From assembly GCF_000423925.1 (NCBI RefSeq), contig NZ_AUIX01000008.1:158226-222225 (forward strand): a DNA stretch of 64,000 bases, given 5' to 3'. The notes under the pieces were generated by a model, which worked only from the letters and a program-made list of their open reading frames with translations, was not told where the DNA came from and did no database searches. The translations under genes and the position numbers were made by a program. This DNA is from Butyrivibrio sp. VCD2006 (GTDB taxonomy: Bacteria; Bacillota; Clostridia; Lachnospirales; Lachnospiraceae). Shown piece by piece: positions 8,911 to 17,673 of the stretch (position 1 is the first letter of the stretch; each line of letters opens with the position of its first letter).

Positions 8911-10341
8911 ATGAGTAGTTCTTCTCAGGCAAGTCAGAGAATCTTTTCTCTGCTTGATGAAAACAGTTTCGTTGAAATCGGCGCTCAGGTGAAAGCAAGA
9001 AGCACGGATTTCAATCTGAAGCAGACAGAGACACCCTCTGATGGTGTAGTAACCGGCTATGGCGTAATCGGCGGTAAGCTTGTATACGTTTATGCGCAGG
9101 ATGCTTCCGTCCTTGGTGGTTCTGTAGGAGAGATGCATGCTAAGAAAATAGCAGGTCTCTATGATATGGCTCTTAAGATGGGAGCACCTGTAATCGGTCT
9201 TATTGATTCAGCAGGACTTCGTCTTCAGGAGGCAACTGATGCACTTAATGCATTCGGCGAGATCTATCGCAGACAGGTAAGTGCTTCAGGAGTGGTTCCG
9301 CAGATCACAGCTATTCTTGGATCATGCGGTGGCGGTCTTGCACTTTTCCCCACAATGACAGATTTTACATTTATGGAAGAAAAGAGTGGTAAGCTCTTTG
9401 TTAATTCTCCCAATGTCCTTGAAGGTAACAGCAAGGAGAAGTGTGACACATCATCTGCTGCATGGCAGGGTAGTGAGGCAGGAAATGTTGATGTTGTAGC
9501 TGACGAGCAGTCACTTTATGCTCAGATTAGAGAACTCGTTTCACTTCTTCCTTCCAACAACGAAGATACAGAGAGCTTTGATGAGTGCGCAGACGATCTT
9601 AACCGCGTATGCGAGAATCTCGATGGTAGCGTAGATGATCCCGCACTTATGCTCAGACAGATTTCCGATAACGGAATCTTCTTTGAGACAAAGAGAGATT
9701 ACGCTAAGGAAATGGTAACAGGTTTCATCAAGCTTAATGGTGCAACTGTTGGTGTTATCGCTAACAGAAGCGTTGTTTATGATGAAAAGGGTGAAGTAGC
9801 AGAGAAGTTTGATAATGTTCTTACAGCTCATGCATGCAATAAGGCTGCAGACCTTGTAAGCTTCTGTGATGCATTTGAGATTCCCGTTCTTTCACTTACA
9901 AACGTGAAGGGCTTTGGCGCAACAAAGTGCGATGAGAGACATGTTGCTAAGAGTGCAGCTAAGCTTGTTGCTGCTCTTGCTGCTGCAACAGTGCCGAAGG
10001 TAAATGTTGTAACTGGCAAGGCATATGGCAGTGCTTATGTTGTAATGAACTCTAAGGCAATCGGTTCTGATATGACATTTGCTTGGCCTGATGCCGAGAT
10101 CGGAACAATGAATGCTGAGCACGCTGCTAAGATCATTGCTGATGGTAAGGATTCAGCTACTGTTGCTGATACAGCTGCTGCTTACGAAAAACTCCAGAAC
10201 AATGTAGAGAGTGCTGCAGGAAGAGGATATGTAGATGCTATCATCAGTGCTGCAGATACAAGAAAATATGTAATAGGAGCTTTTGAAATGCTTTACAGCA
10301 AGCGTGAAGATCGCCCTGTAAGGAAGCATACTACAGTATAA
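8911..10341 (+). CDS. Acyl-CoA carboxyltransferase subunit (MmdA / transcarboxylase 12S-like)
   Basis: 476 residues, the carboxyl-transferase (crotonase) fold in two halves. The N-terminal half has DGVVTGYGVIGGKLVYVYAQ and a glycine-rich oxyanion region ILGSCGGGLALFP. The C-terminal half has the second repeat, TNVKGFGA and VTGKAYGSAYVVMNSKAIG. The family moves carboxyl groups between an acyl-CoA (methylmalonyl-, malonyl- or glutaconyl-CoA) and biotin. It is shorter than typical MmdA (~510) and divergent, so the acyl-CoA cannot be read off. It heads a five-gene operon with OadG-, BCCP-, OadB- and OadA-like proteins. Confidence 0.85.
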   Translation: MSSSSQASQRIFSLLDENSFVEIGAQVKARSTDFNLKQTETPSDGVVTGYGVIGGKLVYVYAQDASVLGGSVGEMHAKKIAGLYDMALKMGAPVIGLIDSAGLRLQEATDALNAFGEIYRRQVSASGVVPQITAILGSCGGGLALFPTMTDFTFMEEKSGKLFVNSPNVLEGNSKEKCDTSSAAWQGSEAGNVDVVADEQSLYAQIRELVSLLPSNNEDTESFDECADDLNRVCENLDGSVDDPALMLRQISDNGIFFETKRDYAKEMVTGFIKLNGATVGVIANRSVVYDEKGEVAEKFDNVLTAHACNKAADLVSFCDAFEIPVLSLTNVKGFGATKCDERHVAKSAAKLVAALAAATVPKVNVVTGKAYGSAYVVMNSKAIGSDMTFAWPDAEIGTMNAEHAAKIIADGKDSATVADTAAAYEKLQNNVESAAGRGYVDAIISAADTRKYVIGAFEMLYSKREDRPVRKHTTV

Positions 10342-10354
10342 GGAGGAGCGCACA

Positions 10355-11185
10355 GTGAAGCATAAGATTTTAGCTTTAGGTGTTACGCTGATCTGCATGC
10401 TCTCTCTGGCAGCTTGTGGCGACAGTACTCAGTACAATACAGTTGCCGGAAGCAGATACGATGAGAATACTTTTTCTAAAGAAGGTCTGATGCAGTACGC
10501 ACAGGTCATCGAAGATTCTTATTTTGAGACCATGTATTTGCAGGGTATTACACCTGACAATTTTGAAGAACAGTTAGAGGACAGCTTTGATGAGGCTACC
10601 TACGATGTGTTCTATGCCGGTTATAAGAACTGGTATGATGCAAAGGATGAGCTTGGATATGGCAGCGATGCTACAATCGCTGATGATATCAGCGTTAAGG
10701 ACATCACTTATTGGGTAAATAAGGATGGCGAGCTCATGGTAGATGCAACTATCGAAGGCACAGGTGAGAATTCTCACACAGCTCTCCTTGAGTACAGCCT
10801 TGACAGAAAGGGCGTACCGACACTTATTTCAGTGAATGTAAATCATTCTTTCGGTGAAAAGCTTAGAAGTGCCGGACTTAACACCCTTCTTGGAATGGGT
10901 ATGGCATTTACAGTGCTTATTATCATTGCCCTTGTTATTTCAGCATTCCCGCTTATTAACAAGCTCACTGAGAAGAAGCCCGAGAGTGCTAAGGAAATCA
11001 CTGAGAAGTCAATGGACAACGTAACATCTCAGATTGCTGATAAGGAAGAACTTTCAGGCGATACTGAACTTGTTGCTGTTATTGCAGCTGCTATTGCTGC
11101 ATACGAAGGCAGTGCCACCACAGACGGTTTTGTTGTAAGATCCGTTAGAAAAGTCGGCAAGGCTAGTAATTGGAAAAAGGCTTAA
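10355..11185 (+). CDS. Lipoprotein fused to OadG-type decarboxylase gamma subunit
   Basis: 276 residues from GTG 10355, with AGGAGGAG upstream. Residues 1-21 are a lipoprotein signal with lipobox LAAC. Residues ~25-165 are an acidic domain expected outside the cell. Then comes the OadG-like helix NTLLGMGMAFTVLIIIALVI with a cytosolic tail, ending in AVIAAAIAAYEG and VVRSVRKVGKASNWKKA, which resembles the C-terminus of extended OadG/MmdD subunits. OadG anchors and assembles the Na+-pumping decarboxylase. The lipid-anchored outer domain is unusual compared with classic ~80-residue OadG. Confidence 0.75.
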   Translation: MKHKILALGVTLICMLSLAACGDSTQYNTVAGSRYDENTFSKEGLMQYAQVIEDSYFETMYLQGITPDNFEEQLEDSFDEATYDVFYAGYKNWYDAKDELGYGSDATIADDISVKDITYWVNKDGELMVDATIEGTGENSHTALLEYSLDRKGVPTLISVNVNHSFGEKLRSAGLNTLLGMGMAFTVLIIIALVISAFPLINKLTEKKPESAKEITEKSMDNVTSQIADKEELSGDTELVAVIAAAIAAYEGSATTDGFVVRSVRKVGKASNWKKA

Positions 11186-11211
11186 TGCTATTATTTAGGA
11201 GGATATAAATA

Positions 11212-11574
11212 ATGAAAAACTATACAATTACCGTTAACGGAAACGTATATGATGTAACTGTTGAAGAAGGCGCTGGCGGCGGTGCACCCGTAGCAGCAGC
11301 TCCTGTAGCAGCACCCAAGGCTCCCGCAGCACCCGCTAAGAAGGCAACTGCAGGCGCAGGCTCTGTAAAGGTAACAGCCGGTGCAGCAGGTAAGGTTCTT
11401 AAGATTGAGGCAAGCGTTGGCCAGGCTGTAAAGAAGGGCGATGCTGTAGTTGTTATGGAATCTATGAAGATGGAGATTCCTATGGTTGCACCTCAGGATG
11501 GTACAATCGCAAGTATCGACGTTGCTGTAGGCGATGCAGTTGAGGCTGGCGGCGTTGTTGCAACAATGAACTAA
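11212..11574 (+). CDS. Biotin carboxyl carrier protein of the decarboxylase (1.3S-like)
   Basis: 120 residues. A short N-terminal segment (KNYTITVNGNVYDVTVEE) leads to an Ala/Pro linker, then the biotinyl domain with the modified lysine in ESMKMEIP (the usual motif is AMKM). Layout and length match the 1.3S subunit of transcarboxylase and MmdC/GcdC carriers. The swinging biotin should shuttle CO2 between the carboxyltransferases and the membrane pump. AGGAGG ribosome-binding site; 26 bp after the OadG-like gene. Confidence 0.93.
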   Translation: MKNYTITVNGNVYDVTVEEGAGGGAPVAAAPVAAPKAPAAPAKKATAGAGSVKVTAGAAGKVLKIEASVGQAVKKGDAVVVMESMKMEIPMVAPQDGTIASIDVAVGDAVEAGGVVATMN

Positions 11575-11605
11575 ATTAGGAGATGACTATAACGGAGGTC
11601 GTTAA

Positions 11606-12757
11606 ATGGATTACATTGTAAACACATTATCGAATCTCTGGCAGCAAACTGCATTTACTACAATGACACCCGGTAACTACATAATGGTTGTCGTTGCGCT
11701 GATTTTTATGTATCTTGCTATTGCCAAGGATTTCGAACCACTTCTTTTAGTACCTATCTCCTTCGGTATGCTATTGGTTAATATCTATCCTGATATTATG
11801 CTTTCTATCGATAAGTCATCCAACGGAGTAGGCGGACTTTTGTATTATTTCTACCTGCTTGATGAGTGGGCTATCATGCCGTCACTTATCTTCATGGGTG
11901 TTGGTGCGATGACTGACTTCGGTCCGCTAATTGCCAACCCCAAGAGCTTCCTTATGGGAGCTGCTGCTCAGTTTGGTATCTTTTCAGCTTACTTCATGGC
12001 TATTGCCATGGGCTTTAATGATCAGCAGGCTGCAGCTATTTCAATCATTGGAGGAGCAGATGGTCCTACATCTATCTTCCTTGCAACAAAGCTGAACCAG
12101 ACCACAATTCTTGGTCCTATTGCGGTGGCTGCTTATTCGTACATGTCACTTGTACCGATCATTCAGCCCCCTGTAATGAAGCTTCTTACAACTGAGAAGG
12201 AGAGAAAGATCCGCATGCAGCAGCTGCGTCCGGTATCTAAGCTTGAGAAGATTCTCTTCCCTATCATCGTTACTATCGTTGTAAGTATGATTCTTCCTAC
12301 AACAGCACCTCTTATCGGTATGCTGATGCTTGGTAACCTCTTCCGTGAAAGTGGCGTTGTTCGTCAGCTTCAGGAGACAGCGTCCAACGCTCTTATGTAT
12401 ATCGTAGTTATCATGCTTGGTACATCAGTAGGTGCTACAACAAGTGCTGAGGCATTCCTTAACATCACAACAATTAAGATCGTTGTTCTTGGTCTTATTG
12501 CATTCGTTATTGGTACTGCAGCAGGATGTCTGTTCGGTAAGCTTATGTGCGTTCTTACAGGCGGTAAGGTTAATCCTCTTGTAGGTTCTGCCGGAGTTTC
12601 AGCGGTTCCGATGGCAGCCAGAGTATCACAGAAGGTTGGTGCAGAGTATGATCCCAGTAACTTCCTTCTTATGCATGCTATGGGCCCTAACGTTGCAGGT
12701 GTCGTAGGTACCGCAGTCGTTGCAGGAACATTTATGGCTGTATTCGGAGTGTTCTAA
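11606..12757 (+). CDS. oadB: Sodium ion-translocating decarboxylase subunit beta
   Basis: 383 residues with about ten hydrophobic segments. Family signatures are clear: GGADGPTSIFLATKL with the essential Asp in GADGP, and near the C-terminus SAGVSAVPMAARVSQ and HAMGPNVAGVVGTAV with the Ser/Arg of the Na+ path. The beta subunit decarboxylates carboxybiotin and exports Na+. It could equally be named mmdB or gcdB; the family does not distinguish substrates. It is encoded between the biotin carrier and the OadA-like protein. Confidence 0.93.
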   Translation: MDYIVNTLSNLWQQTAFTTMTPGNYIMVVVALIFMYLAIAKDFEPLLLVPISFGMLLVNIYPDIMLSIDKSSNGVGGLLYYFYLLDEWAIMPSLIFMGVGAMTDFGPLIANPKSFLMGAAAQFGIFSAYFMAIAMGFNDQQAAAISIIGGADGPTSIFLATKLNQTTILGPIAVAAYSYMSLVPIIQPPVMKLLTTEKERKIRMQQLRPVSKLEKILFPIIVTIVVSMILPTTAPLIGMLMLGNLFRESGVVRQLQETASNALMYIVVIMLGTSVGATTSAEAFLNITTIKIVVLGLIAFVIGTAAGCLFGKLMCVLTGGKVNPLVGSAGVSAVPMAARVSQKVGAEYDPSNFLLMHAMGPNVAGVVGTAVVAGTFMAVFGVF

Positions 12758-12781
12758 TTTTTACAAAAGGAGAGAATAATT

Positions 12782-14182
12782 ATGGCAAAGCCAGTTAAGA
12801 TTACAGAGACAGTTCTGCGTGATGCGCATCAGTCACTTATTGCCACCAGAATGCCTACAGAAGAAATGCTTCCCATTATTCCTACAATGGATAAGATCGG
12901 CTATAACTCAGTAGAGTGCTGGGGAGGCGCAACATTCGATGCTTCCATGAGATTCCTTAAAGAGGATCCGTGGGAGAGACTTCGTAAACTGAGAGATGGT
13001 TTCAAGAACACAAAGCTTCAGATGCTTCTTCGTGGTCAGAATATCCTTGGTTACAAGCACTATCCTGATGACGTTGTTGAGTACTTTGTTCAGAAGTCAA
13101 TTGCAAATGGTATCGATATCATTCGTATTTTCGACTGTTTGAATGACCTTCGTAACCTTGAGACATCAGTTAAGGCTACAAAGAAAGAGGGCGGACATGC
13201 ACAGATCGCTCTTGCATATACTCTTGGTGATGCTTACACAGAAGAGTATTGGATGAACATTGCAAAAGATATCGAGTCAATGGGTGCAGATTCAATCTGT
13301 ATCAAGGATATGGCAGGACTTCTTCTTCCTTACGAGGCAGAGAAGCTTGTTAAGGCTCTTAAGAGTGCTACAACACTTCCTATTGATCTTCATACACACT
13401 ACACCTCAGGTGTTGCTAGTATGACATACATGAAGGCTGCAGAGGCAGGCGTTGATATCATCGACTGCGCTATTTCACCTTTCGCTCTTGGTACATCACA
13501 GCCTGCTACAGAGGTTATGGTTGAGGCCTTCAAGGGTCAGGAATTCGATACAGGTCTTGATCAGAAGCTTCTTGCTGAGGTTGCTGACTACTTCAGACCT
13601 TACAGAGAAGAGTGCCTTGCTAGCGGACTTATGGACGCTAAGGTTCTTGGCGTTAACATCAAGACTCTTATGTATCAGGTACCCGGCGGTATGCTTTCCA
13701 ACATGGTTAGCCAGCTTAAAGAGCAGAATGCAAGTGACAAGTACAATACAGTGCTTGAGGAGATCCCTCAGGTTCGTAAGGACTTCGGTGAGCCTCCGCT
13801 TGTTACACCTTCTTCACAGATCGTTGGTACTCAGGCCGTTATGAACGTGCTTATGGGTGAGAGATATAAGGTTGCTACTGACCAGACTAAGGACCTCCTT
13901 GCAGGTGAGTATGGTAAGACAATCAAGCCCTTCAATCCTGATGTTCAGAAGAAGATCATCGGCGACAGAGAAGTTATTACATGCAGACCTGCAGATAAGC
14001 TTGCTCCCGGTCTTCCTAAGTTTGAAGAGGATGTTAAGCAGTGGAAGCAGCAGGATGAGGATGTTCTGTCCTATGCTCTGTTCCCTCAGGTTGCTACTGA
14101 TTTCTTCAAATATCGTCTTGCTCAGCAGGAGAAGGTTGATCTTACAGCCGCTGACACCAAGAATGGTGCATATCCTGCATAA
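12782..14182 (+). CDS. oadA: Oxaloacetate decarboxylase alpha / transcarboxylase 5S-like carboxyltransferase
   Basis: 466 residues. HMGL-like TIM barrel: ETVLRDAHQSLIATRMPTE (metal-binding Asp), SICIKDMAGLL (lysine that is carbamylated in the family), DLHTHYTSG (metal-binding His pair). A PYC/OADA conserved domain follows. It stops without the C-terminal biotinyl domain of classic OadA; biotin is supplied by the separate carrier at 11212. It transfers carboxyl between oxaloacetate/pyruvate and biotin. Architecture and size match the 5S subunit of propionibacterial transcarboxylase. A strong terminator closes the operon. Confidence 0.93.
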   Translation: MAKPVKITETVLRDAHQSLIATRMPTEEMLPIIPTMDKIGYNSVECWGGATFDASMRFLKEDPWERLRKLRDGFKNTKLQMLLRGQNILGYKHYPDDVVEYFVQKSIANGIDIIRIFDCLNDLRNLETSVKATKKEGGHAQIALAYTLGDAYTEEYWMNIAKDIESMGADSICIKDMAGLLLPYEAEKLVKALKSATTLPIDLHTHYTSGVASMTYMKAAEAGVDIIDCAISPFALGTSQPATEVMVEAFKGQEFDTGLDQKLLAEVADYFRPYREECLASGLMDAKVLGVNIKTLMYQVPGGMLSNMVSQLKEQNASDKYNTVLEEIPQVRKDFGEPPLVTPSSQIVGTQAVMNVLMGERYKVATDQTKDLLAGEYGKTIKPFNPDVQKKIIGDREVITCRPADKLAPGLPKFEEDVKQWKQQDEDVLSYALFPQVATDFFKYRLAQQEKVDLTAADTKNGAYPA

Positions 14183-14197
14183 CTTAATGAATTTATA

Positions 14198-14235
14198 GAA
14201 CAGATATCCGGCGACGGATATCTGTTCTTTTTTTT
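14198..14235 (+). terminator. Strong rho-independent terminator of the decarboxylase operon
   Basis: 13-bp perfect stem, GAACAGATATCCG (14198-14210) with CGGATATCTGTTC (14215-14227), tetraloop GCGA, then an eight-T run. Confidence 0.95.
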
Positions 14236-14314
14236 GTCCATTTTTTTCTTATTTTGTGATAAACTTATATTAGGTTAATTTTGTTAAGATTCTATATTAC
14301 AAAAAGTGAGGGGA

Positions 14315-14332
14315 ATGAAGTTTATACTTCAT
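14315..14332 (+). promoter_or_regulatory. Inverted repeat just before the debranching enzyme start
   Basis: ATGAAGT (14315-14321) TTAT ACTTCAT (14326-14332), a perfect 7-bp inverted repeat directly after the GAGGGG sequence at 14308-14313. It could be an operator, or a hairpin that presents or hides a ribosome-binding site. An 18-codon reading frame (ATG 14315 to TAA 14371) begins in its left arm and overlaps the enzyme start. Confidence 0.4.
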
Positions 14333-14342
14333 ACGATTGTAT

Positions 14343-16514
14343 ATGTCAGAGTTCAGAAGACAAAGACCTAAACAGAATAATTTTGGATATGTACATATCA
14401 GAGATAATAGAAAAGCCAGTGAGAACAGACAGATCGTTGCTGCTGAGACTATCAACGGCTTCAGAGTACGTCCTGGCTATTATGATATCAACGGTGCCAC
14501 AGTTCTTCCTGATGGCGTTAATTTCACTGTTTATTCTAACGGAGCTACCAAAGTAACGCTCCTTCTTTATCACAGGGGAGAGGAAAGACCTTTCGTATCC
14601 CTTACTTTTCCTGATAATTACAGAATAGGAAAAGTTCATTCGATGCTTGTATTTGGACTTCAGGTTGAGAACATGGAATATGCATACAGAATAGATGGAC
14701 CTTGGGATGAGGATAAGGGCCTTTTATTTGATTACAACCATGTACTACTTGATCCCTATGCTAAAGCCGTTGTTGGACAAAGAGTGTGGGGGCAGACAAT
14801 AAAGTTTGAAGAAGCATATAGAGCCAGAGTCGTAAACTTTGACTTTGACTGGGGAGAAACAAGCTGGCTTAAAACACCAATGAGTGATTCCATTATTTAT
14901 GAAATGCATGTAAGAGGCTTCACCATGGATGAATCTTCAGGCATAAAGTGCAGAGGCTCTTTTGCCGGAATCATGGAAAAGGTGGATTATTTGAAGCGCC
15001 TTGGAGTTACTGCGTTAGAGCTTATGCCTATTTTCGAATTTGATGAGACAAGAGATAAGCGTATCATCAATGGCAGGACACTACTCGATTATTGGGGATA
15101 CAATACGGTAAGCTTTTTTGCTCCAAATACAAGCTATGCATCCTCAGAGGAATACAACAGAGAAGGCTTTGAGCTTAAGTCTATGATAAAGCTCCTTAAG
15201 GAGAATGGAATAGAGGTCATTCTTGATGTTGTATTTAATCATACAGCTGAAGGCAATAAGGATGGCCCGTTCATATCTTTCAAGGGCTTTGATAATAATA
15301 TTTATTACATGCTGACTCCCGACGGAGATTATTATAATTTCAGCGGCTGCGGCAATACCCTGAATTGCAATCATCCCATGGTTCAGCAGATGATAGTAGA
15401 ATGTCTGCACTACTGGGTAGAGGAATATAAGGTAGACGGATTCAGATTTGATCTTGCCAGCATACTTGGAAGAGATCAGAACGGTGCTCCTATGGAAGCG
15501 CCGCCACTACTTCAGAGACTGGCATTTGACCCTATTCTCGGCGATGTAAAGCTCATTGCTGAGGCCTGGGATGCAGGCGGAATGTATCAGGTTGGATCAT
15601 TCCCTTCATGGGGAAGATGGGCTGAGTGGAATGGCAGATACAGAGATAGTATAAGGTCCTTCCTTAAGGGCGAATACTGGGCTGCAGCTGAAGCTGTCAG
15701 TCGTATTTGTGGTTCCATGGATATGTATGGCAGAGGCTATGCCGGATACGATTCATCAGTCAATTTTATTACCTGCCATGATGGATTTACTCTTTATGAT
15801 ATGTTTGCCTATAACGAGAAGCACAACGAAGCCAACGGTTGGAATAACTCTGACGGAGCTAATGACAACAGGAGCTGGAACTGTGGCTATGAGGGTGAAA
15901 CCGATAATCAGGAGATCAACGATCTTCGATTTAAAATGATGCGCAATGCTATCACTGTGCTAATGTGCAGTAGGGGAACACCCATGATTCTTGCCGGTGA
16001 CGAATTCGGCAATACACAGTTTGGTAACAACAATGCTTATTGTCAGGATAACGAAGTGTCCTGGCTTAATTGGGATCTTCTTAAAAAGAACAGGCAATAT
16101 TTTGATTTCTACAGGGATATGATTCAGTTTAGAAGAAAACACCCCTGTATACGTAAGGACTTAAAGCCTGCTATGTCAGGACTTCCGCATATAACGGTGT
16201 TTACAGATCATCCCTATAATACGGATATTAACGATAGTACTAAGGTTATAAGTATAATGTTCGCCGGATTTATCCTTAGGAAGGGGCATGATGATATCGT
16301 TATTATGTCAGTTAACGTTTATTGGGAAGATATTCAGATAACACTTCCTGAACCACCTGAGGGTGCGTACTGGACACTGGTGGTTGATACCGCAGCCGAG
16401 GACAAGAGGTATTTCAATAACAGACCAAAACCTCTCCCGGTGCCTAATTGGCGTCTTAAGTCCAGAAGTGTTAGCGTATTTATAGCAGCATATGGAGAAG
16501 GTTATGGCAGATGA
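14343..16514 (+). CDS. glgX: Glycogen debranching enzyme (GlgX/isoamylase type, GH13)
   Basis: About 723 residues. N-terminal CBM48 domain (RVRPGYYDINGATVLPDGVN) then the GH13 barrel with all four regions intact: DVVFNH, DGFRFDLASIL (nucleophile Asp), LIAEAWDAGG (acid/base Glu), FITCHDGFTL. It hydrolyses alpha-1,6 branches in glycogen or limit dextrins. The start is uncertain: ATG 14343 or TTG 14337 fit the protein, but neither has a good ribosome-binding site. The end overlaps the next gene's ribosome-binding site and start. Confidence 0.9.
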   Translation: MSEFRRQRPKQNNFGYVHIRDNRKASENRQIVAAETINGFRVRPGYYDINGATVLPDGVNFTVYSNGATKVTLLLYHRGEERPFVSLTFPDNYRIGKVHSMLVFGLQVENMEYAYRIDGPWDEDKGLLFDYNHVLLDPYAKAVVGQRVWGQTIKFEEAYRARVVNFDFDWGETSWLKTPMSDSIIYEMHVRGFTMDESSGIKCRGSFAGIMEKVDYLKRLGVTALELMPIFEFDETRDKRIINGRTLLDYWGYNTVSFFAPNTSYASSEEYNREGFELKSMIKLLKENGIEVILDVVFNHTAEGNKDGPFISFKGFDNNIYYMLTPDGDYYNFSGCGNTLNCNHPMVQQMIVECLHYWVEEYKVDGFRFDLASILGRDQNGAPMEAPPLLQRLAFDPILGDVKLIAEAWDAGGMYQVGSFPSWGRWAEWNGRYRDSIRSFLKGEYWAAAEAVSRICGSMDMYGRGYAGYDSSVNFITCHDGFTLYDMFAYNEKHNEANGWNNSDGANDNRSWNCGYEGETDNQEINDLRFKMMRNAITVLMCSRGTPMILAGDEFGNTQFGNNNAYCQDNEVSWLNWDLLKKNRQYFDFYRDMIQFRRKHPCIRKDLKPAMSGLPHITVFTDHPYNTDINDSTKVISIMFAGFILRKGHDDIVIMSVNVYWEDIQITLPEPPEGAYWTLVVDTAAEDKRYFNNRPKPLPVPNWRLKSRSVSVFIAAYGEGYGR

Positions 16515-17577
16515 AAATATTGATGATTTAAAAATAGCCGATCTGGACGCAGCTGATCTGATCCCTTCTGAAGGAAGCGATAGTGCAGAAGAATTACAGG
16601 TAGATAATAGCGAGATAAGTGAAAGCTCTGGTGCTGCTGAAATGGAAGCGATAGATCCCGGAGTTTTTGATGAGAGTCTTGGAAGTGAGGAAATTCCTCC
16701 GGAACAAAATGAAAATCCTGAACAAGGATTATCAGAACCCGAACTTCAGATCATGGAACCTGAAGCTTCAGGAGAGTCGATTACTGAACCTGTAATGAAA
16801 ACGCCGGTAAATCCTGAACCTGTGCCCGAACCACAGGTAAAAAAGACTGCGCCTAAACAACAGGGTAACGCGGGGAAACAGAAGCCCCCATCTGATGAAG
16901 CAAAATCAGGTAGTGAGGAAGAAAAGAAGGAGCCCGAGAATCTCGTTGTTGAGGGATATGAATTTCTTTCTCCTGAAGATGCAAAGAAAGCGGCTCTTGA
17001 TAAACAGAAGATAGATATACTTGGAAGGAAGGTTCACTCGACAAAAGTGGCTGACCTTGAAGCTGTCTATGAAAAAGCTATATCAAATAAGATCTTTTCA
17101 ACACCTGTCGGTTGGTATTATCTTGCAAGATTAAGGGACAGATTGTATGAAGCAGGTGTGAAGGAAGAGGATTTAATCCCCATTCCAATAAACTTAAAAA
17201 TCACAAAGGTTGATCTTAAGGACGAGTATCATCCAAAACAATACATAATGCCGCCTCCACCTAAGAAGAAAAAGGATGTGAAGGCTGTTTTTGTTGTCCT
17301 TGTAGCGATGAATATTATACTGGTTGCATTGGTTGTCGCGTTGTTTGTAATCGCAATCAATTCGGAAACGGATAATATAATCAATTACAAGCAGAATGTT
17401 ACTAACCGTTTTGCTGAATGGGAAGATTCATTAAAAACTCGTGAGAAAGCCGTAAGAATAAAGGAAAGAGATTTAAGGATACAGGATGACACTCCATATC
17501 TTGAAGATATGGGCCTTAGTGAAGATGATCTTTTGAATTTACCGCAAGAATCAGAAGAAAACATTGAATCTGAGTAG
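16504..17577 (+). CDS. Acidic single-span membrane protein, unknown function
   Basis: 357 residues from ATG 16504, which has GGAGAAGG upstream; ATG 16492 is possible but lacks a site. Residues ~1-150 are low-complexity and rich in Glu, Pro and Ser. A compact conserved-looking part follows (EGYEFLSPEDAKKAALDKQK to IPINLKI). A transmembrane helix lies near residues 262-290, then a charged, probably coiled-coil stretch and an acidic end. No family recognised. It overlaps glgX by 11 bp and precedes a two-component system, so it may belong to either unit. Confidence 0.75.
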   Translation: MADENIDDLKIADLDAADLIPSEGSDSAEELQVDNSEISESSGAAEMEAIDPGVFDESLGSEEIPPEQNENPEQGLSEPELQIMEPEASGESITEPVMKTPVNPEPVPEPQVKKTAPKQQGNAGKQKPPSDEAKSGSEEEKKEPENLVVEGYEFLSPEDAKKAALDKQKIDILGRKVHSTKVADLEAVYEKAISNKIFSTPVGWYYLARLRDRLYEAGVKEEDLIPIPINLKITKVDLKDEYHPKQYIMPPPPKKKKDVKAVFVVLVAMNIILVALVVALFVIAINSETDNIINYKQNVTNRFAEWEDSLKTREKAVRIKERDLRIQDDTPYLEDMGLSEDDLLNLPQESEENIESE

Positions 17578-17673
17578 AAAAAACACAAAATAAACACAAA
17601 AAAGATTCAATATGTTTATGATATCCTGAATTTTCGGTTCAAGATCTCATATGTTGTACCCGGGAGTATAAAT

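Noticed and set aside
14281..14556. A 91-residue frame over the glgX start
   Set aside because: It starts at TTG 14281 with no site and its later part is the shifted frame of conserved CBM48 sequence.
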